In this document: one piece after another, positions 1 to 8,203 of the stretch
Position numbering within the stretch: position 1 is the first letter of the stretch
How the letters are laid out: the number at the start of each line of letters is the position of its first letter
DNA from: Microbispora amethystogenes
Lineage (GTDB): Bacteria; Actinomycetota; Actinomycetes; Streptosporangiales; Streptosporangiaceae
Length of the DNA stretch: 64,000 bases
Assembly (NCBI RefSeq): GCF_016863015.1
Contig: NZ_BOOB01000013.1
Coordinates: forward strand, 124,001-188,000
Direction: 5' to 3'
Notes under the pieces: generated by a model
The model's database searches: none
Seen by the model: only the letters and a program-made list of their open reading frames with translations
What the model was told of the DNA's origin: nothing
Position numbers and translations under genes: made by a program

Positions 1-429
1 CAGGTAGACGGGGAGGATCTCGTCGCTCAGCCCGAGGGAGCCGCGCGTCTCCACGACCAGATCCAGTGCGTCGAGGGGCAGGGACTCGGGCGGCTCGGTC
101 TCGCCCGTCGTGCGGCGCCGGGTGATCTCGCCGATGTGCCAGTGGTCGAGCGACAGCACCGTGGCGGTGAAGCGGTACTCCACCGCGCCGTCGTCGGACC
201 GCACGGCGTACCGGCCGTCGCCGAGCGGGCGCGGGACGAGCAGCCGCTCGTGGGCGAACTCGGCGAGCGCCTTGCGCACCAGCCGCCGATTGGCCTTCTC
301 CCAGGTCGCCGGGCTGAGATGGGCGACCGCCGCGACGGGATCGACGGCAGGGTCGACGGCGAGCTCCCCTGCGAGGTTTCCGGTGGGGGTTCCGGCCCGA
401 TCGGCGGCACGGTTTCCAGGGCCGGTCAC
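1..429 (-). CDS. desD: DesD-like NIS siderophore synthetase, N-terminal part (cut by window edge)
   Basis: Only the first 143 codons are present; the gene continues beyond position 1. Translation from GTG at 429 gives an N-terminus with the segment HLSPATWEKANRRLVRKALA, typical of IucA/IucC-family (NIS) synthetases. DesD is known to join and cyclise N-hydroxy-N-succinyl-cadaverine units into desferrioxamine, using ATP. The GTG overlaps the desC stop in a GTGA junction, so translation is probably coupled. Position as the last gene of desA-B-C-D matches the known order. The start was chosen from the overlap and the lack of a better upstream codon. The catalytic domain is outside the window, so activity cannot be judged. 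Confidence 0.9.
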   Translation of the reverse strand, partial: MTGPGNRAADRAGTPTGNLAGELAVDPAVDPVAAVAHLSPATWEKANRRLVRKALAEFAHERLLVPRPLGDGRYAVRSDDGAVEYRFTATVLSLDHWHIGEITRRRTTGETEPPESLPLDALDLVVETRGSLGLSDEILPVYL

Positions 430-1028
430 GGGTGCTCCCCTCGGACGCCGGCCGCGACGGCTGCGGCGCTCGCGGTGGCGAGGTGGAACCGCTCGCGGGT
501 GCACACGCTCAGCAGGGCCTCCTTCTCCGGTTTGGCGATCACGCCGACGACCTCGAAACCGACGGCCGCGTTCAGCGCGTGGACGGCGGTGTTGCGCACG
601 TCGGGCTCGACGACCACCCGCCGCACCGCCGGGTCGGCGAACAGCGTCTCCATCACTGTCGTGATCACGGCCCGGGAGAAGCCGTGCACCGGGCTCCCGG
701 TGGGCGCGCAGAGGAAGTGCATGCCCACGTCGCCGTCCCGCGCGTCGTACAGGCCCGCGAGCTCGACGCGGGCGGGGTCGTACCGCTCGGCCAGGAAGGC
801 CGGACGCCCGTCGACCAGCCCGAGATAGGCGTCGCGGTGCGGGTGGGCCACGATCCGGCGGTACTCCTCGGCGACCCCGGCGACGTCGGCGTCCCCCATC
901 ATCCAGAACACCGCCTTGGGGTGGGTCACCCAGGCGTGCACGATCTCCGCGTCGGCGTCGGGGTCGAGCCGGCGCACGGCCAGTTTGCCGACCCCGTCGT
1001 GGACGCGGCGGAAGACGATCCCGCTCAC
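426..1028 (-). CDS. desC: DesC-like N-hydroxycadaverine acyltransferase
   Basis: A 200-aa GNAT-fold protein of the IucB/AlcB type (Acetyltransf_8). Diagnostic segments are [13 protein letters not shown] near residue 33, [13 protein letters not shown] near 105 and [14 protein letters not shown] near 145. The known role of DesC is acyl transfer from succinyl- or acetyl-CoA to N-hydroxycadaverine, the step after DesB. The GTG start at 1028 overlaps the desB stop (GTGA), and the gene's own stop overlaps desD in the same way. A longer open frame continues upstream but is only a shadow of desB. A second GNAT at 10901 in the same locus resembles this one (shared HSWVTQERARFWGM-like segment) and may acylate with a different substrate. 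Confidence 0.93.
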   Translation of the reverse strand: MSGIVFRRVHDGVGKLAVRRLDPDADAEIVHAWVTHPKAVFWMMGDADVAGVAEEYRRIVAHPHRDAYLGLVDGRPAFLAERYDPARVELAGLYDARDGDVGMHFLCAPTGSPVHGFSRAVITTVMETLFADPAVRRVVVEPDVRNTAVHALNAAVGFEVVGVIAKPEKEALLSVCTRERFHLATASAAAVAAGVRGEHP

Positions 1029-2320
1029 GCGACCACCCCTTCGGGGGCGCCGAACTCCTGGAAGGCGATCGCCTTCTCGATGGGGTAGTGCTCGCGGCCG
1101 AGGATCTGGGCGATGATCCACGAGTTGCGGTACGGGCCCATGCCCAGGTCGGGCGAGGTGACGCTGTGGGCGTGGGTCGCGCCGTTCTGCACGAAGATCC
1201 CCCGGCCGGTGACGTCGACGCTGTAGTTCCTGGCCACGTCGAACCGGCCGCGCCGGTCCCACCGGATGCGGTCCCGTACGGGATCGAGGAAGGCGGGCGG
1301 CTCGTAGCGGTAGCCGGTCGCCAGCACGAGCCCCTGGGTCACGAGCGTGAAGTCGCGCTCCTGCTCCAGGTGGCGCAGGCCGAGCGTGTACTCGCCCCGG
1401 GCCGCGTCGTGGGCCGCCTCGCGCAGTTCGGTGCAGGTCAGCAGCCGCGACGGGACCGGGCCGCCGGCGGTCTTGGCGTACAGCAGGTCGTAGATCTCGT
1501 TGATCAGCGCCGCGTCGATGCCCTTGTGCAGGCACTTCTGCTCGGCTTCGAGGCGGTATCGGGTGTCCTCCGGCAGCGCGTGGAAGTAGTCCACGTAGTC
1601 CGGGGAGGTCATCTCCAGAGTCAGCTTGGTGTATTCCAGCGGGAAGAACCGGGGTGACCGGGTCACCCAGTTCAGCCGGTAGCCGTGGGTGTCGATGCCG
1701 GCCAGCAGGTCGCGGTAGATCTCGGCGGCGCTCTGCCCGCTGCCGACGACCGTGATGCTCTCCTTGGTCAGCAGGTCGTCCTTGCGGGCGAGGTAGTCGC
1801 TGTTGTGGACGACGCCGCCGCCGAGGCCGCGGCACGGCTCGGGCACGTACGGCGGGGTGCCGGTGCCGAGCACGAGGTGCGGGGCGCGGTGCTCGGTCCG
1901 CTCGCCCGCGTCCGTCAGCGCGTGGACGACGTAACACCCGTCCGCCTCGTCGTACGTCACGGAGGTGACCCGGTGGCCGAAGCGGACGCTCCGCAGCCGC
2001 CCGGCGGCCCACCTGCAGTACGCGTCGTACTCCGCGCGAAGCTGGTAGAAGTTCTCCCGGATGTAGAAGGGATAGAGCCTGCCGGTCTCCTTGAGGTAGT
2101 TGAGGAAGGAGTACGGCGAGGTCGGGTCGGCCAGCGTGACGAGGTCGGCGATGAACGGCGTCTGCAGCGTGACCGAGTCGAGCATCATCCCCGGATGCCA
2201 GGCGAAGCCGGGCCTCGCCTCCAGGAACAGCCCGTCGAGCCCGGCCACCGGCTCGGCCAGGCAGGCGAGGCCCAGGTTGAACGGCCCCAGCCCGATCGCG
2301 ACGAAGTCATGAGTGGACAT
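1025..2320 (-). CDS. desB: DesB-like cadaverine N-monooxygenase (FAD, NADPH)
   Basis: A 431-aa member of the lysine/ornithine N-monooxygenase family (IucD, SidA). The N-terminal FAD motif is [13 protein letters not shown] (residues 8-20). The NADPH-binding motif [16 protein letters not shown] lies near residue 190, and the LATGYRY motif before the C-terminus is characteristic. In desferrioxamine biosynthesis DesB hydroxylates the terminal amine of cadaverine made by DesA. The ATG at 2320 overlaps the 3' end of desA by 14 bases, and desC follows with a 4-base overlap, giving one tightly coupled operon. The length is normal for the family. Confidence 0.95.
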   Translation of the reverse strand: MSTHDFVAIGLGPFNLGLACLAEPVAGLDGLFLEARPGFAWHPGMMLDSVTLQTPFIADLVTLADPTSPYSFLNYLKETGRLYPFYIRENFYQLRAEYDAYCRWAAGRLRSVRFGHRVTSVTYDEADGCYVVHALTDAGERTEHRAPHLVLGTGTPPYVPEPCRGLGGGVVHNSDYLARKDDLLTKESITVVGSGQSAAEIYRDLLAGIDTHGYRLNWVTRSPRFFPLEYTKLTLEMTSPDYVDYFHALPEDTRYRLEAEQKCLHKGIDAALINEIYDLLYAKTAGGPVPSRLLTCTELREAAHDAARGEYTLGLRHLEQERDFTLVTQGLVLATGYRYEPPAFLDPVRDRIRWDRRGRFDVARNYSVDVTGRGIFVQNGATHAHSVTSPDLGMGPYRNSWIIAQILGREHYPIEKAIAFQEFGAPEGVVA

Positions 2321-3812
2321 GCGTCACCTCCGGGTGGCCGGCGAGCGGGGCGAGGTCGTCCACGTGGCGCTGGGCGTGCCCGGCGAGAAGATCGAGGACG
2401 TACGCGATGTCGTCCCGCGTGGTCTCCGGGTTGAGCAGGGTGAGCTTGAGGTGATGGCGGCCGTCCACGGTCGTGCCCGCGACGACGGCCTCGCCCGAGG
2501 CGGCCAGCGCCTCCCGGGCGTACAGGTTGGCGTCGTCGGCCAGTTCGCGGCCCGGGCCCTCCGGCGGCAGGTAGCGGAAGACCAGCGTGCTGAGCGGCGG
2601 CCGCGTGACGACCTCGAAGCGCGGGTCCGCGGCGAGCATCGCGTGCGCCTCGGCCGCGAGGTCCACCACCTGGTCGAACAACTCGCCGACCGCGTCCGCG
2701 CCCATCACGCGCAGGGTCAGCCAGAGCTTCAGCGCGTCGAAGCGGCGGGTGGTCTGCAGGCTCTTGTCCACCTGGTTGGGGATCCCCCTCTCGGCCATCC
2801 GCAGCGGGTTGAGGTAGTCGGCGTGATGGGCCGCGTGCCGCAGCGCCGCGCCGTCCCGCACCAGCAGGGCGCTGGAGCTGACCGGCTGGAAGAAGGACTT
2901 GTGGAAGTCGACGGTGACCGAGTCGGCCCGCTCGATCCCGTCGAGCAGGTGCCGGCGCCTGCGGGAGACCAGCAGCCCGCAGCCGTAGGCCGCGTCCACG
3001 TGCAGCCACACCCCGGCCGCCGCGCACAGCCGGGCGATCTCCGGCAGCGGGTCGATCGAGCCGAAGTCGGTGGTGCCCGCGGTGGCGGCGACGGCCATGA
3101 CCGTCAGCCCGGCGCGGCGGCAGCGGTCGAGCTCGCGGGCGAGCCCGTCGAGCCGCATGCGCCGCTCCGCGTCGGTCTCCACGGCGACGACCGCCTCCGG
3201 CCCGAGGCCGAGCAGGGCCGCCGCCTTGCGCACGCTGAAGTGGCCCGCCTCGGACGTGATCACGCGCAGCCGGGACAGCGGCGTCCCGGTGGCGCGGGCC
3301 TCCTCGCGGGCGAGGAACAGCGCCTGGAGGTTCGACTGGGTGCCGCCGCTGGTGAAGACGCCGTCGGCGGCGGGACCGAAGCCGATCCGGCCGGCCGTCC
3401 ACTCGACCAGGCGGCGCTCGATGAGCGTGCCGCCCGCGCTCTGGTCCCAGGTGTCGAGCGAGGAGTTGACGGCCGACAGGACCACCTCGCCCAGCAGCGC
3501 GGGGATCACCACCGGGCAGTTGAGGTGGGCCAGATAGCGGGGGTGGTGGAAGTAGACGGCGTCGCGGAGATAGACCCCTTCGAGCTCGTCGAGCGCGGCG
3601 GCGTGGTCGTGCAACGGCCGTTCGAGGTCGATCGCGGCGATCTCCGGGGCGAGCCGTGCCGGGGCGGCGCCGCTGAACGGCCGGTCGGTCCGCCCGACGC
3701 GGCCGGCCACGCGGGCGCTCCCGGCGGCCACCGCACGCCGGTATCCCTCCACGGTGTGGTCGTTGAACAGGTACGACCGCGCGTCTCCGGCGCGGGGATG
3801 GGTCATGGTCAT
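2307..3812 (-). CDS. desA: DesA-like PLP-dependent lysine decarboxylase
   Basis: A 501-aa group II pyridoxal-phosphate decarboxylase (AADC fold). The segment [10 protein letters not shown] carries the Schiff-base lysine (Lys305) after the usual His, and [12 protein letters not shown] is the cofactor-phosphate region. In this operon it should make cadaverine from lysine, the first step of desferrioxamine assembly. It is the first gene of the minus-strand operon. A 19-bp iron box lies 11 bp upstream of its ATG, so transcription is probably shut off by an iron-loaded DtxR-family repressor. A diaminobutyrate or other amino-acid decarboxylase is possible in principle, but the desB-C-D neighbours favour lysine. 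Confidence 0.94.
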   Translation of the reverse strand: MTMTHPRAGDARSYLFNDHTVEGYRRAVAAGSARVAGRVGRTDRPFSGAAPARLAPEIAAIDLERPLHDHAAALDELEGVYLRDAVYFHHPRYLAHLNCPVVIPALLGEVVLSAVNSSLDTWDQSAGGTLIERRLVEWTAGRIGFGPAADGVFTSGGTQSNLQALFLAREEARATGTPLSRLRVITSEAGHFSVRKAAALLGLGPEAVVAVETDAERRMRLDGLARELDRCRRAGLTVMAVAATAGTTDFGSIDPLPEIARLCAAAGVWLHVDAAYGCGLLVSRRRRHLLDGIERADSVTVDFHKSFFQPVSSSALLVRDGAALRHAAHHADYLNPLRMAERGIPNQVDKSLQTTRRFDALKLWLTLRVMGADAVGELFDQVVDLAAEAHAMLAADPRFEVVTRPPLSTLVFRYLPPEGPGRELADDANLYAREALAASGEAVVAGTTVDGRHHLKLTLLNPETTRDDIAYVLDLLAGHAQRHVDDLAPLAGHPEVTHVHS

Positions 3813-3822
3813 CCTCAGTTCG

Positions 3823-3841
3823 TTAGGCTAGGCAAACCTAA
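3823..3841. promoter_or_regulatory. IdeR/DmdR-type iron box upstream of desA
   Basis: TTAGGCTAGGCAAACCTAA is a near-palindromic 19-mer matching the actinobacterial IdeR/DmdR1 consensus TTAGGTTAGSCTAACCTAA at all but two positions. It lies just upstream of the desA start, where a bound repressor would block transcription in iron-replete cells. Confidence 0.9.
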
Positions 3842-3889
3842 GTCGGCACAGGGCGGACGGAGGCCCGGGTGATTTCCTGCGGGTGCGGG

Positions 3890-4936
3890 TCAGCCGAGCT
3901 TCTTGGCGTTCCGGATCGCCGTCGCCAGGTTCTCCAGGATCGGCGCGGCGCCCGCGTACGAGAAGCGGGGCACCGGGTCCCAGGCGGCGACCTGACCGGC
4001 CTTGACCGCCGGCAGCTTGGGCCAGGCGGGCTTGGCCTCGAGGTCCTTGGGCTGCAGCGCGGTGGGCCGGTTGTCGAGCAGGATCAGGTCGGCGTCGTAC
4101 TTGCCGGCGTTCTCCCAGCTGAGGTTCTCGTAGTAGCCGCCGTCACCGGGCTTGTCGGGCTGGACGACGTCGACCCCCAGCTCGGCGAAGTACATGAGAT
4201 CGGTGTTGACCTTGGGATTGGAGACGTACAGCACGTCGGGGCTGCCGGAGGCGGCCATCACTTTGATCCCGGGGTTCTCGGCGACCGCCTTGCGCACACT
4301 CTCGGCGGCGGCCTCGAACCTCGCCTTCGCCTGGGCGATCTCGGGAGACTTCAGGTCGGCGCCGAGGGTCTCGGCGAGGGCGGCGTAGCGCTCGATCGTC
4401 TCGGTCATCGGCACCCGGGCGGCGCTGACGGCGACCGTGGGGGCGAGCTTGACGATCTTGTCCTTGCTCTCGTCCGGCACGTACCAGAGCGCGCCGGGGT
4501 CGTACATGTGGGTGACGAGCAGGTCGGGGCGCAGTGCGGCGTACTTCTCGATGTTGAACTCGCCCCAGACGTTGCCGAGGATCGTCACCTTGTCCACGTC
4601 GAGGTTGCCCGCCTGCGGCTCGGGCGAGCCGTCGGCACGCTTGGTCTCGCCGAACACGCCGACGAGCCTGTCCTGCAACCCGTAGTCGGCGAGGGCCGCC
4701 GCCGTGCCGGTGAACGCCACAACCCGCGCCGGGACCCCCGCCGCCGTGGCCGTCTCCTTCCTGTCGTCGGTGAAGGACCACGCCCCGGCGCTCCCACTCG
4801 CGACGGCGGCGCTCTGACCTGCGGCGGAGGGGGTGGAGCCGCCCGATCCGCAGGCGGCCAGGGCCAGCGTGAGAGCGGCGGCTCCGCCCGCGGCGAAGAG
4901 CCCGCGACGGGACATGGTGGTGTTCAGGTTTCGCAC
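3890..4936 (-). CDS. ferric-siderophore substrate-binding lipoprotein
   Basis: A 348-aa periplasmic-binding-protein-like lipoprotein of the FepB/DesE class. The N-terminus has a Tat-like SRRGLFAAGG and a lipobox LALAAC with Cys29 as the probable lipidated residue. A Ser/Gly/Ala-rich linker follows, then a TroA-type binding fold. It should capture ferri-hydroxamates outside the membrane for the FecCD permeases encoded divergently. GTG at 4936 is preferred because AGAGAAAG sits about 8 bases upstream; ATG at 4915 is the alternative and would shorten the leader. An iron box lies between it and the permease gene. It is a functional analogue of DesE/CdtB; the exact ligand is inferred from context. 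Confidence 0.9.
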   Translation of the reverse strand: MRNLNTTMSRRGLFAAGGAAALTLALAACGSGGSTPSAAGQSAAVASGSAGAWSFTDDRKETATAAGVPARVVAFTGTAAALADYGLQDRLVGVFGETKRADGSPEPQAGNLDVDKVTILGNVWGEFNIEKYAALRPDLLVTHMYDPGALWYVPDESKDKIVKLAPTVAVSAARVPMTETIERYAALAETLGADLKSPEIAQAKARFEAAAESVRKAVAENPGIKVMAASGSPDVLYVSNPKVNTDLMYFAELGVDVVQPDKPGDGGYYENLSWENAGKYDADLILLDNRPTALQPKDLEAKPAWPKLPAVKAGQVAAWDPVPRFSYAGAAPILENLATAIRNAKKLG

Positions 4937-4983
4937 GGTTTGTCTTTCTCTTGCATGCTCATGCCCTTGGGGCGGATCGATTG

Positions 4984-5002
4984 TTAGGTTACCCTTACCT
5001 AA
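4984..5002. promoter_or_regulatory. IdeR/DmdR-type iron box shared by binding protein and permease genes
   Basis: TTAGGTTACCCTTACCTAA is a 19-bp palindrome-like match to the actinobacterial iron-box consensus. It lies in the divergent interval between the lipoprotein gene (start 4936, minus) and the first permease (start 5045, plus), so one operator probably controls both directions. Confidence 0.9.
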
Positions 5003-5044
5003 GTTCTTGTCCAGAGGGGCGATCGGAATTCGTCCCCCGCCCCG

Positions 5045-6109
5045 ATGGAGCCGGCCGTGGTCGTCACCGAGTCGTCGCAGCTCAGCGGGCCCGTACGGGC
5101 ACCGCGAAAACATCCGCCGAAGGCCCGGCCGGCGGCGGCGCTGCTCGGCACGGTGTTCGGGCCGGTGCTCGCGCTGCTCGCCGTCCTCGTGCTGAGCCTC
5201 GGGCTCGGCGCCCGGCCGATGTCCCCCGCCGAGGTCTGGCAGGGGCTCGTGGACACCGGGTCCAGCGCGTACACGGTGGTGCACGAGATGCGGCTGCCCC
5301 GCACCCTGCTCGGGCTGCTCGCGGGCGCGGCGCTGGGAGTGGCGGGCGGGGTCATGCAGGCGCTGACCCGCAACCCGCTCGCCGACCCCGGCCTGCTGGG
5401 GATCAACGCCGGTGCCTCCGCGGCGGTGGCGACGGCCGCCGGGCTGCTGGGGGTGGCGACGTTCCAGGGCTACGTCTGGTTCGCGCTGGCCGGAGCCGCG
5501 GCCGTGTCCGTGCTCGTGTACGGCGTGGGCGGCGGGCGGGCGGCCACCCCGGCGCGGCTGGCGCTCGCCGGAGCCGCGATCAACGCCGCGCTCTACTCGT
5601 ACGTGAACGGGACGATGCTGCTCGACGCGGCCTCGCTGGAGACCATGCGCTTCTGGACGGTCGGCTCGCTGGCGAGCGCGCAGAGCGGGACGGTGGCCAT
5701 GGTCGCGCCGTTCGTCGCGGCGGGGCTGCTGCTGGCCCTGGCCCTGGCCCGGCCGCTCAACGCGCTCGCCCTCGGCGACGACTCCGCCCGGTCGCTCGGC
5801 GCGCGTCCCGCCCTGATCCGTACGGCCGCCATCGTGGCCGTGACGCTGCTGTGCGGGGCGGCGACGGCGGCCTGCGGGCCGATCGTCTTCGTCGGGCTGA
5901 TGGTGCCGCACCTCGTCAAGGCGCTGACCGGCCCCGACCTGCGGCGGCTGCTGCCCTGCTGCGCGGTGCTCGCGCCCGCGCTGCTGCTCGGCGCGGACGT
6001 GCTCGGGCGGATCGTGGCCCGGCCCGGCGAGTTGCAGGCGGGCATCGTCACGGCGGTGCTCGGCGGCCCGCTCTTCCTCTACTTCGTGCGAAGGAAGGTG
6101 CGGGCGTGA
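5045..6109 (+). CDS. FecCD-family ferric-siderophore ABC permease, subunit 1
   Basis: A 354-aa polytopic membrane protein of the BtuC/FecCD family. About 40 cytoplasmic N-terminal residues are followed by a membrane segment, the HEMRLPRTLLGLLAGAALGV signature and the ALTRNPLADPGLLGINAGA motif that contacts the ATPase. A late FVGLMVPHLVKALTG motif is also typical. It forms half of the transmembrane channel with the next permease. It is the first gene of a plus-strand operon divergent from the binding protein, with an iron box in between. No strong Shine-Dalgarno sequence is visible before ATG 5045, so the start is less certain than the reading frame. Confidence 0.92.
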   Translation: MEPAVVVTESSQLSGPVRAPRKHPPKARPAAALLGTVFGPVLALLAVLVLSLGLGARPMSPAEVWQGLVDTGSSAYTVVHEMRLPRTLLGLLAGAALGVAGGVMQALTRNPLADPGLLGINAGASAAVATAAGLLGVATFQGYVWFALAGAAAVSVLVYGVGGGRAATPARLALAGAAINAALYSYVNGTMLLDAASLETMRFWTVGSLASAQSGTVAMVAPFVAAGLLLALALARPLNALALGDDSARSLGARPALIRTAAIVAVTLLCGAATAACGPIVFVGLMVPHLVKALTGPDLRRLLPCCAVLAPALLLGADVLGRIVARPGELQAGIVTAVLGGPLFLYFVRRKVRA

Positions 6110-6215
6110 ACCCGGAACCCGCGTGCCTGCGCTCGGCGTGTGGCCGCTCGGCCTGCTCGCGTTCGGTGCGCCTGCGTTCGGCGTTCGGGCCTGCGGCGCG
6201 GGAGAGGTGCGGCCG

Positions 6216-7259
6216 GTGAGCGTGGTCCGCACCGCCGCCGGGCGGCCCGTGGTGGCCGGGATCGTCGCCGTACGCCCCCGGGCCGTGGCCGTGGGGATCG
6301 GCTGCCTGTTGCTGGCCCTCGCCTTCGGCGTACTCACGGTCGGTAGCGGCGATTATCCGATGAGCCCGGCCGACGTGCTGCGCACCCTCGCGGGCGGCGG
6401 CGGCCCCGCCGAGGACTTCGTCGTACGCGAACTCCGGTTGCCCCGGGTGGTGACCGCGCTGGTCGTGGGCGCGGCCCTCGCGTTGGCCGGCGCGATCTTC
6501 CAGTCCCTCGTGCGCAATCCGCTGGGCAGCCCCGACCTGCTCGGCTTCACCCAGGGCGCGGCGACGGGCGCGCTCCTGGTGGTGGTCGCGGGCGGCGGCA
6601 GCGCGGCCCTCGCGGGCGGCGCGGTGCTCGGCGGCGTCGTCACCGGAGTGGTGATCTACCTTCTGGCCTGGCGCGGAGGCCTGCACGGCCACCGCCTCGT
6701 GCTGGTGGGCATCGGCGCCACCGCGGTCCTCACGGGAGTCAACGGCTACCTGCTGACCCGCGGGCGGCTGATGGAGGCGGCCCGCGCCATGCTGTGGCTC
6801 ACCGGCAGCCTGGACGGCCGAGGCTGGGAGGACGCCCTCCCCCTGCTCGCCGCGACGGCGGTGCTGGTCCCGGTGGTGCTGCTCGGCTGCGCGCGGCCCC
6901 TGGCGATCACCGAGATGGGCGACGACCTCGCCCGCGGCCTCGGTGTGCGGGTGCAGGGGCTGCGGCTGGTCCTGACGGCGGCGGCCGTGCTGCTCGCCTC
7001 CCTCGCGGCGGCCGCCGCCGGGCCGGTGTCGTTCGTGGCGCTGACCGCGCCGCATCTGGCCCGGCGGATGACCCGGACCCCCGGGCCCAACCTGCTCACC
7101 GCGGCCTGCGTGGGGGCCGCGCTGCTGACCGGCGCCGACCTCGCGGCACAGCGGCTGTTCGGGGACCACCAGTTGCCGGTGGGAGTGGTGACGGGAGTGC
7201 TCGGCGGCGGCTACCTCGTCTGGCTGCTCGCCGCCCAGCGGAAGGCGGGCCGGATTTGA
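6216..7259 (+). CDS. FecCD-family ferric-siderophore ABC permease, subunit 2
   Basis: A 347-aa FecCD permease forming the other half of the channel. Seen are the VRELRLPRVVTALVVGAAL signature, LVRNPLGSPDLLGFTQGAA and SFVALTAPHLARRM. The GTG at 6216 has GGAGAGG about 8 bases upstream and gives the normal family length. A start at 6123 is in frame but would add a Gly/Ala/Cys-rich stretch not expected in the family. The roughly 106 bp between the two permease genes has no other convincing gene. The ATPase gene follows. Confidence 0.92.
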   Translation: MSVVRTAAGRPVVAGIVAVRPRAVAVGIGCLLLALAFGVLTVGSGDYPMSPADVLRTLAGGGGPAEDFVVRELRLPRVVTALVVGAALALAGAIFQSLVRNPLGSPDLLGFTQGAATGALLVVVAGGGSAALAGGAVLGGVVTGVVIYLLAWRGGLHGHRLVLVGIGATAVLTGVNGYLLTRGRLMEAARAMLWLTGSLDGRGWEDALPLLAATAVLVPVVLLGCARPLAITEMGDDLARGLGVRVQGLRLVLTAAAVLLASLAAAAAGPVSFVALTAPHLARRMTRTPGPNLLTAACVGAALLTGADLAAQRLFGDHQLPVGVVTGVLGGGYLVWLLAAQRKAGRI

Positions 7260-7324
7260 CCAGGACGAACGCGTACGGACACCTCGCGCAGGGCGACCGC
7301 GCGTACGGAAACGGAGTGGCAGGC

Positions 7325-8203
7325 GTGGTGACAGCCGGTGTGGCAGACGGTTTGGCGGACGGCTCGGCGGGCGGTGAAGTGGGGGACGTGCGGGGCGACG
7401 GGCCTCGGTTGCGCGGTGACGCGCTGACCCTCGCGTACGACGGGCGGGTCGTCGCGGAGGGGCTGGACGTCTCCATCCCGGACCGGTCCTTTACCGTCGT
7501 CGTCGGGCCCAACGCCTGCGGCAAGTCCACCCTGCTTCGGGCGCTGGCGCGCACGCTCAGGCCGTCCGCCGGAGCGGTGCTGCTCGACGGACGGGACGTC
7601 ACCTCGCTGCCGGCCAGGAAGGTCGCGCGTACCCTCGGCCTGCTGCCGCAGTCGTCGGTCGCGCCGGACGGGATCACGGTCGCCGAGCTGGTCGGCCGCG
7701 GCCGGTATCCCCACCAGCGGCTGCTGCGCCAGTGGTCGGCGGACGACGAGCGGGTCGTGGGGGAGTCGATGGCGGCCACCGGGGTCGCCGACCTCGCCGG
7801 GCGGCTGGTCGACGAGTTGTCCGGCGGCCAGCGCCAGCGGGTGTGGATCGCGATGGCGCTGGCGCAGGAGACGCCGCTGCTGCTGCTGGACGAGCCGACG
7901 ACCTACCTCGACATCGCCCACCAGATCGAGATCCTCGACCTGTGCGCCCGGCTGCACGAGGAGCGGGGTCGCACGCTCGTGGCCGTGCTCCACGACCTCA
8001 ACCACGCCGCGCGCTACGCCACCCACCTGATCGCGATGCGCGCCGGGCGCGTCGTGGCCTCCGGCGCTCCCGCCGAGGTGATGACCGCCGGCCTGGTGGA
8101 GGAGGTCTTCGGCCTCCCCTGCCGGGTGATCGACGACCCGGAGACCGGCACGCCGCTGGTCGTCCCCGCCGCCCGCCGCCGTACGGGAGAGAAGGCGTCA
8201 TGA
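7325..8203 (+). CDS. ferric-siderophore ABC transporter ATPase
   Basis: A 292-aa FepC/FhuC-type ATPase that should energise the two FecCD permeases. Walker A is GPNACGKSTLLRAL, the ABC signature is LSGGQRQRVWIAMALAQ, Walker B is LLLLDEPTTYLD and the switch is VAVLHDLNHAARY. Several GTG codons are possible starts. The one at 7325 has an ACGGAG about 8 bases upstream. The N-terminus before the conserved domain is low-complexity (GVADGLADGSAGGEV) and may be partly untranslated. The stop overlaps the following acylase ATG (ATGA). Confidence 0.92.
   Translation: MVTAGVADGLADGSAGGEVGDVRGDGPRLRGDALTLAYDGRVVAEGLDVSIPDRSFTVVVGPNACGKSTLLRALARTLRPSAGAVLLDGRDVTSLPARKVARTLGLLPQSSVAPDGITVAELVGRGRYPHQRLLRQWSADDERVVGESMAATGVADLAGRLVDELSGGQRQRVWIAMALAQETPLLLLDEPTTYLDIAHQIEILDLCARLHEERGRTLVAVLHDLNHAARYATHLIAMRAGRVVASGAPAEVMTAGLVEEVFGLPCRVIDDPETGTPLVVPAARRRTGEKAS

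Noticed and set aside
3890-6337. An 815-codon minus-strand frame spanning the binding protein and the permease genes
   Set aside because: Only the part from 4936 to 3890 encodes a recognisable lipoprotein. The upstream part is antisense to the FecCD permease genes.
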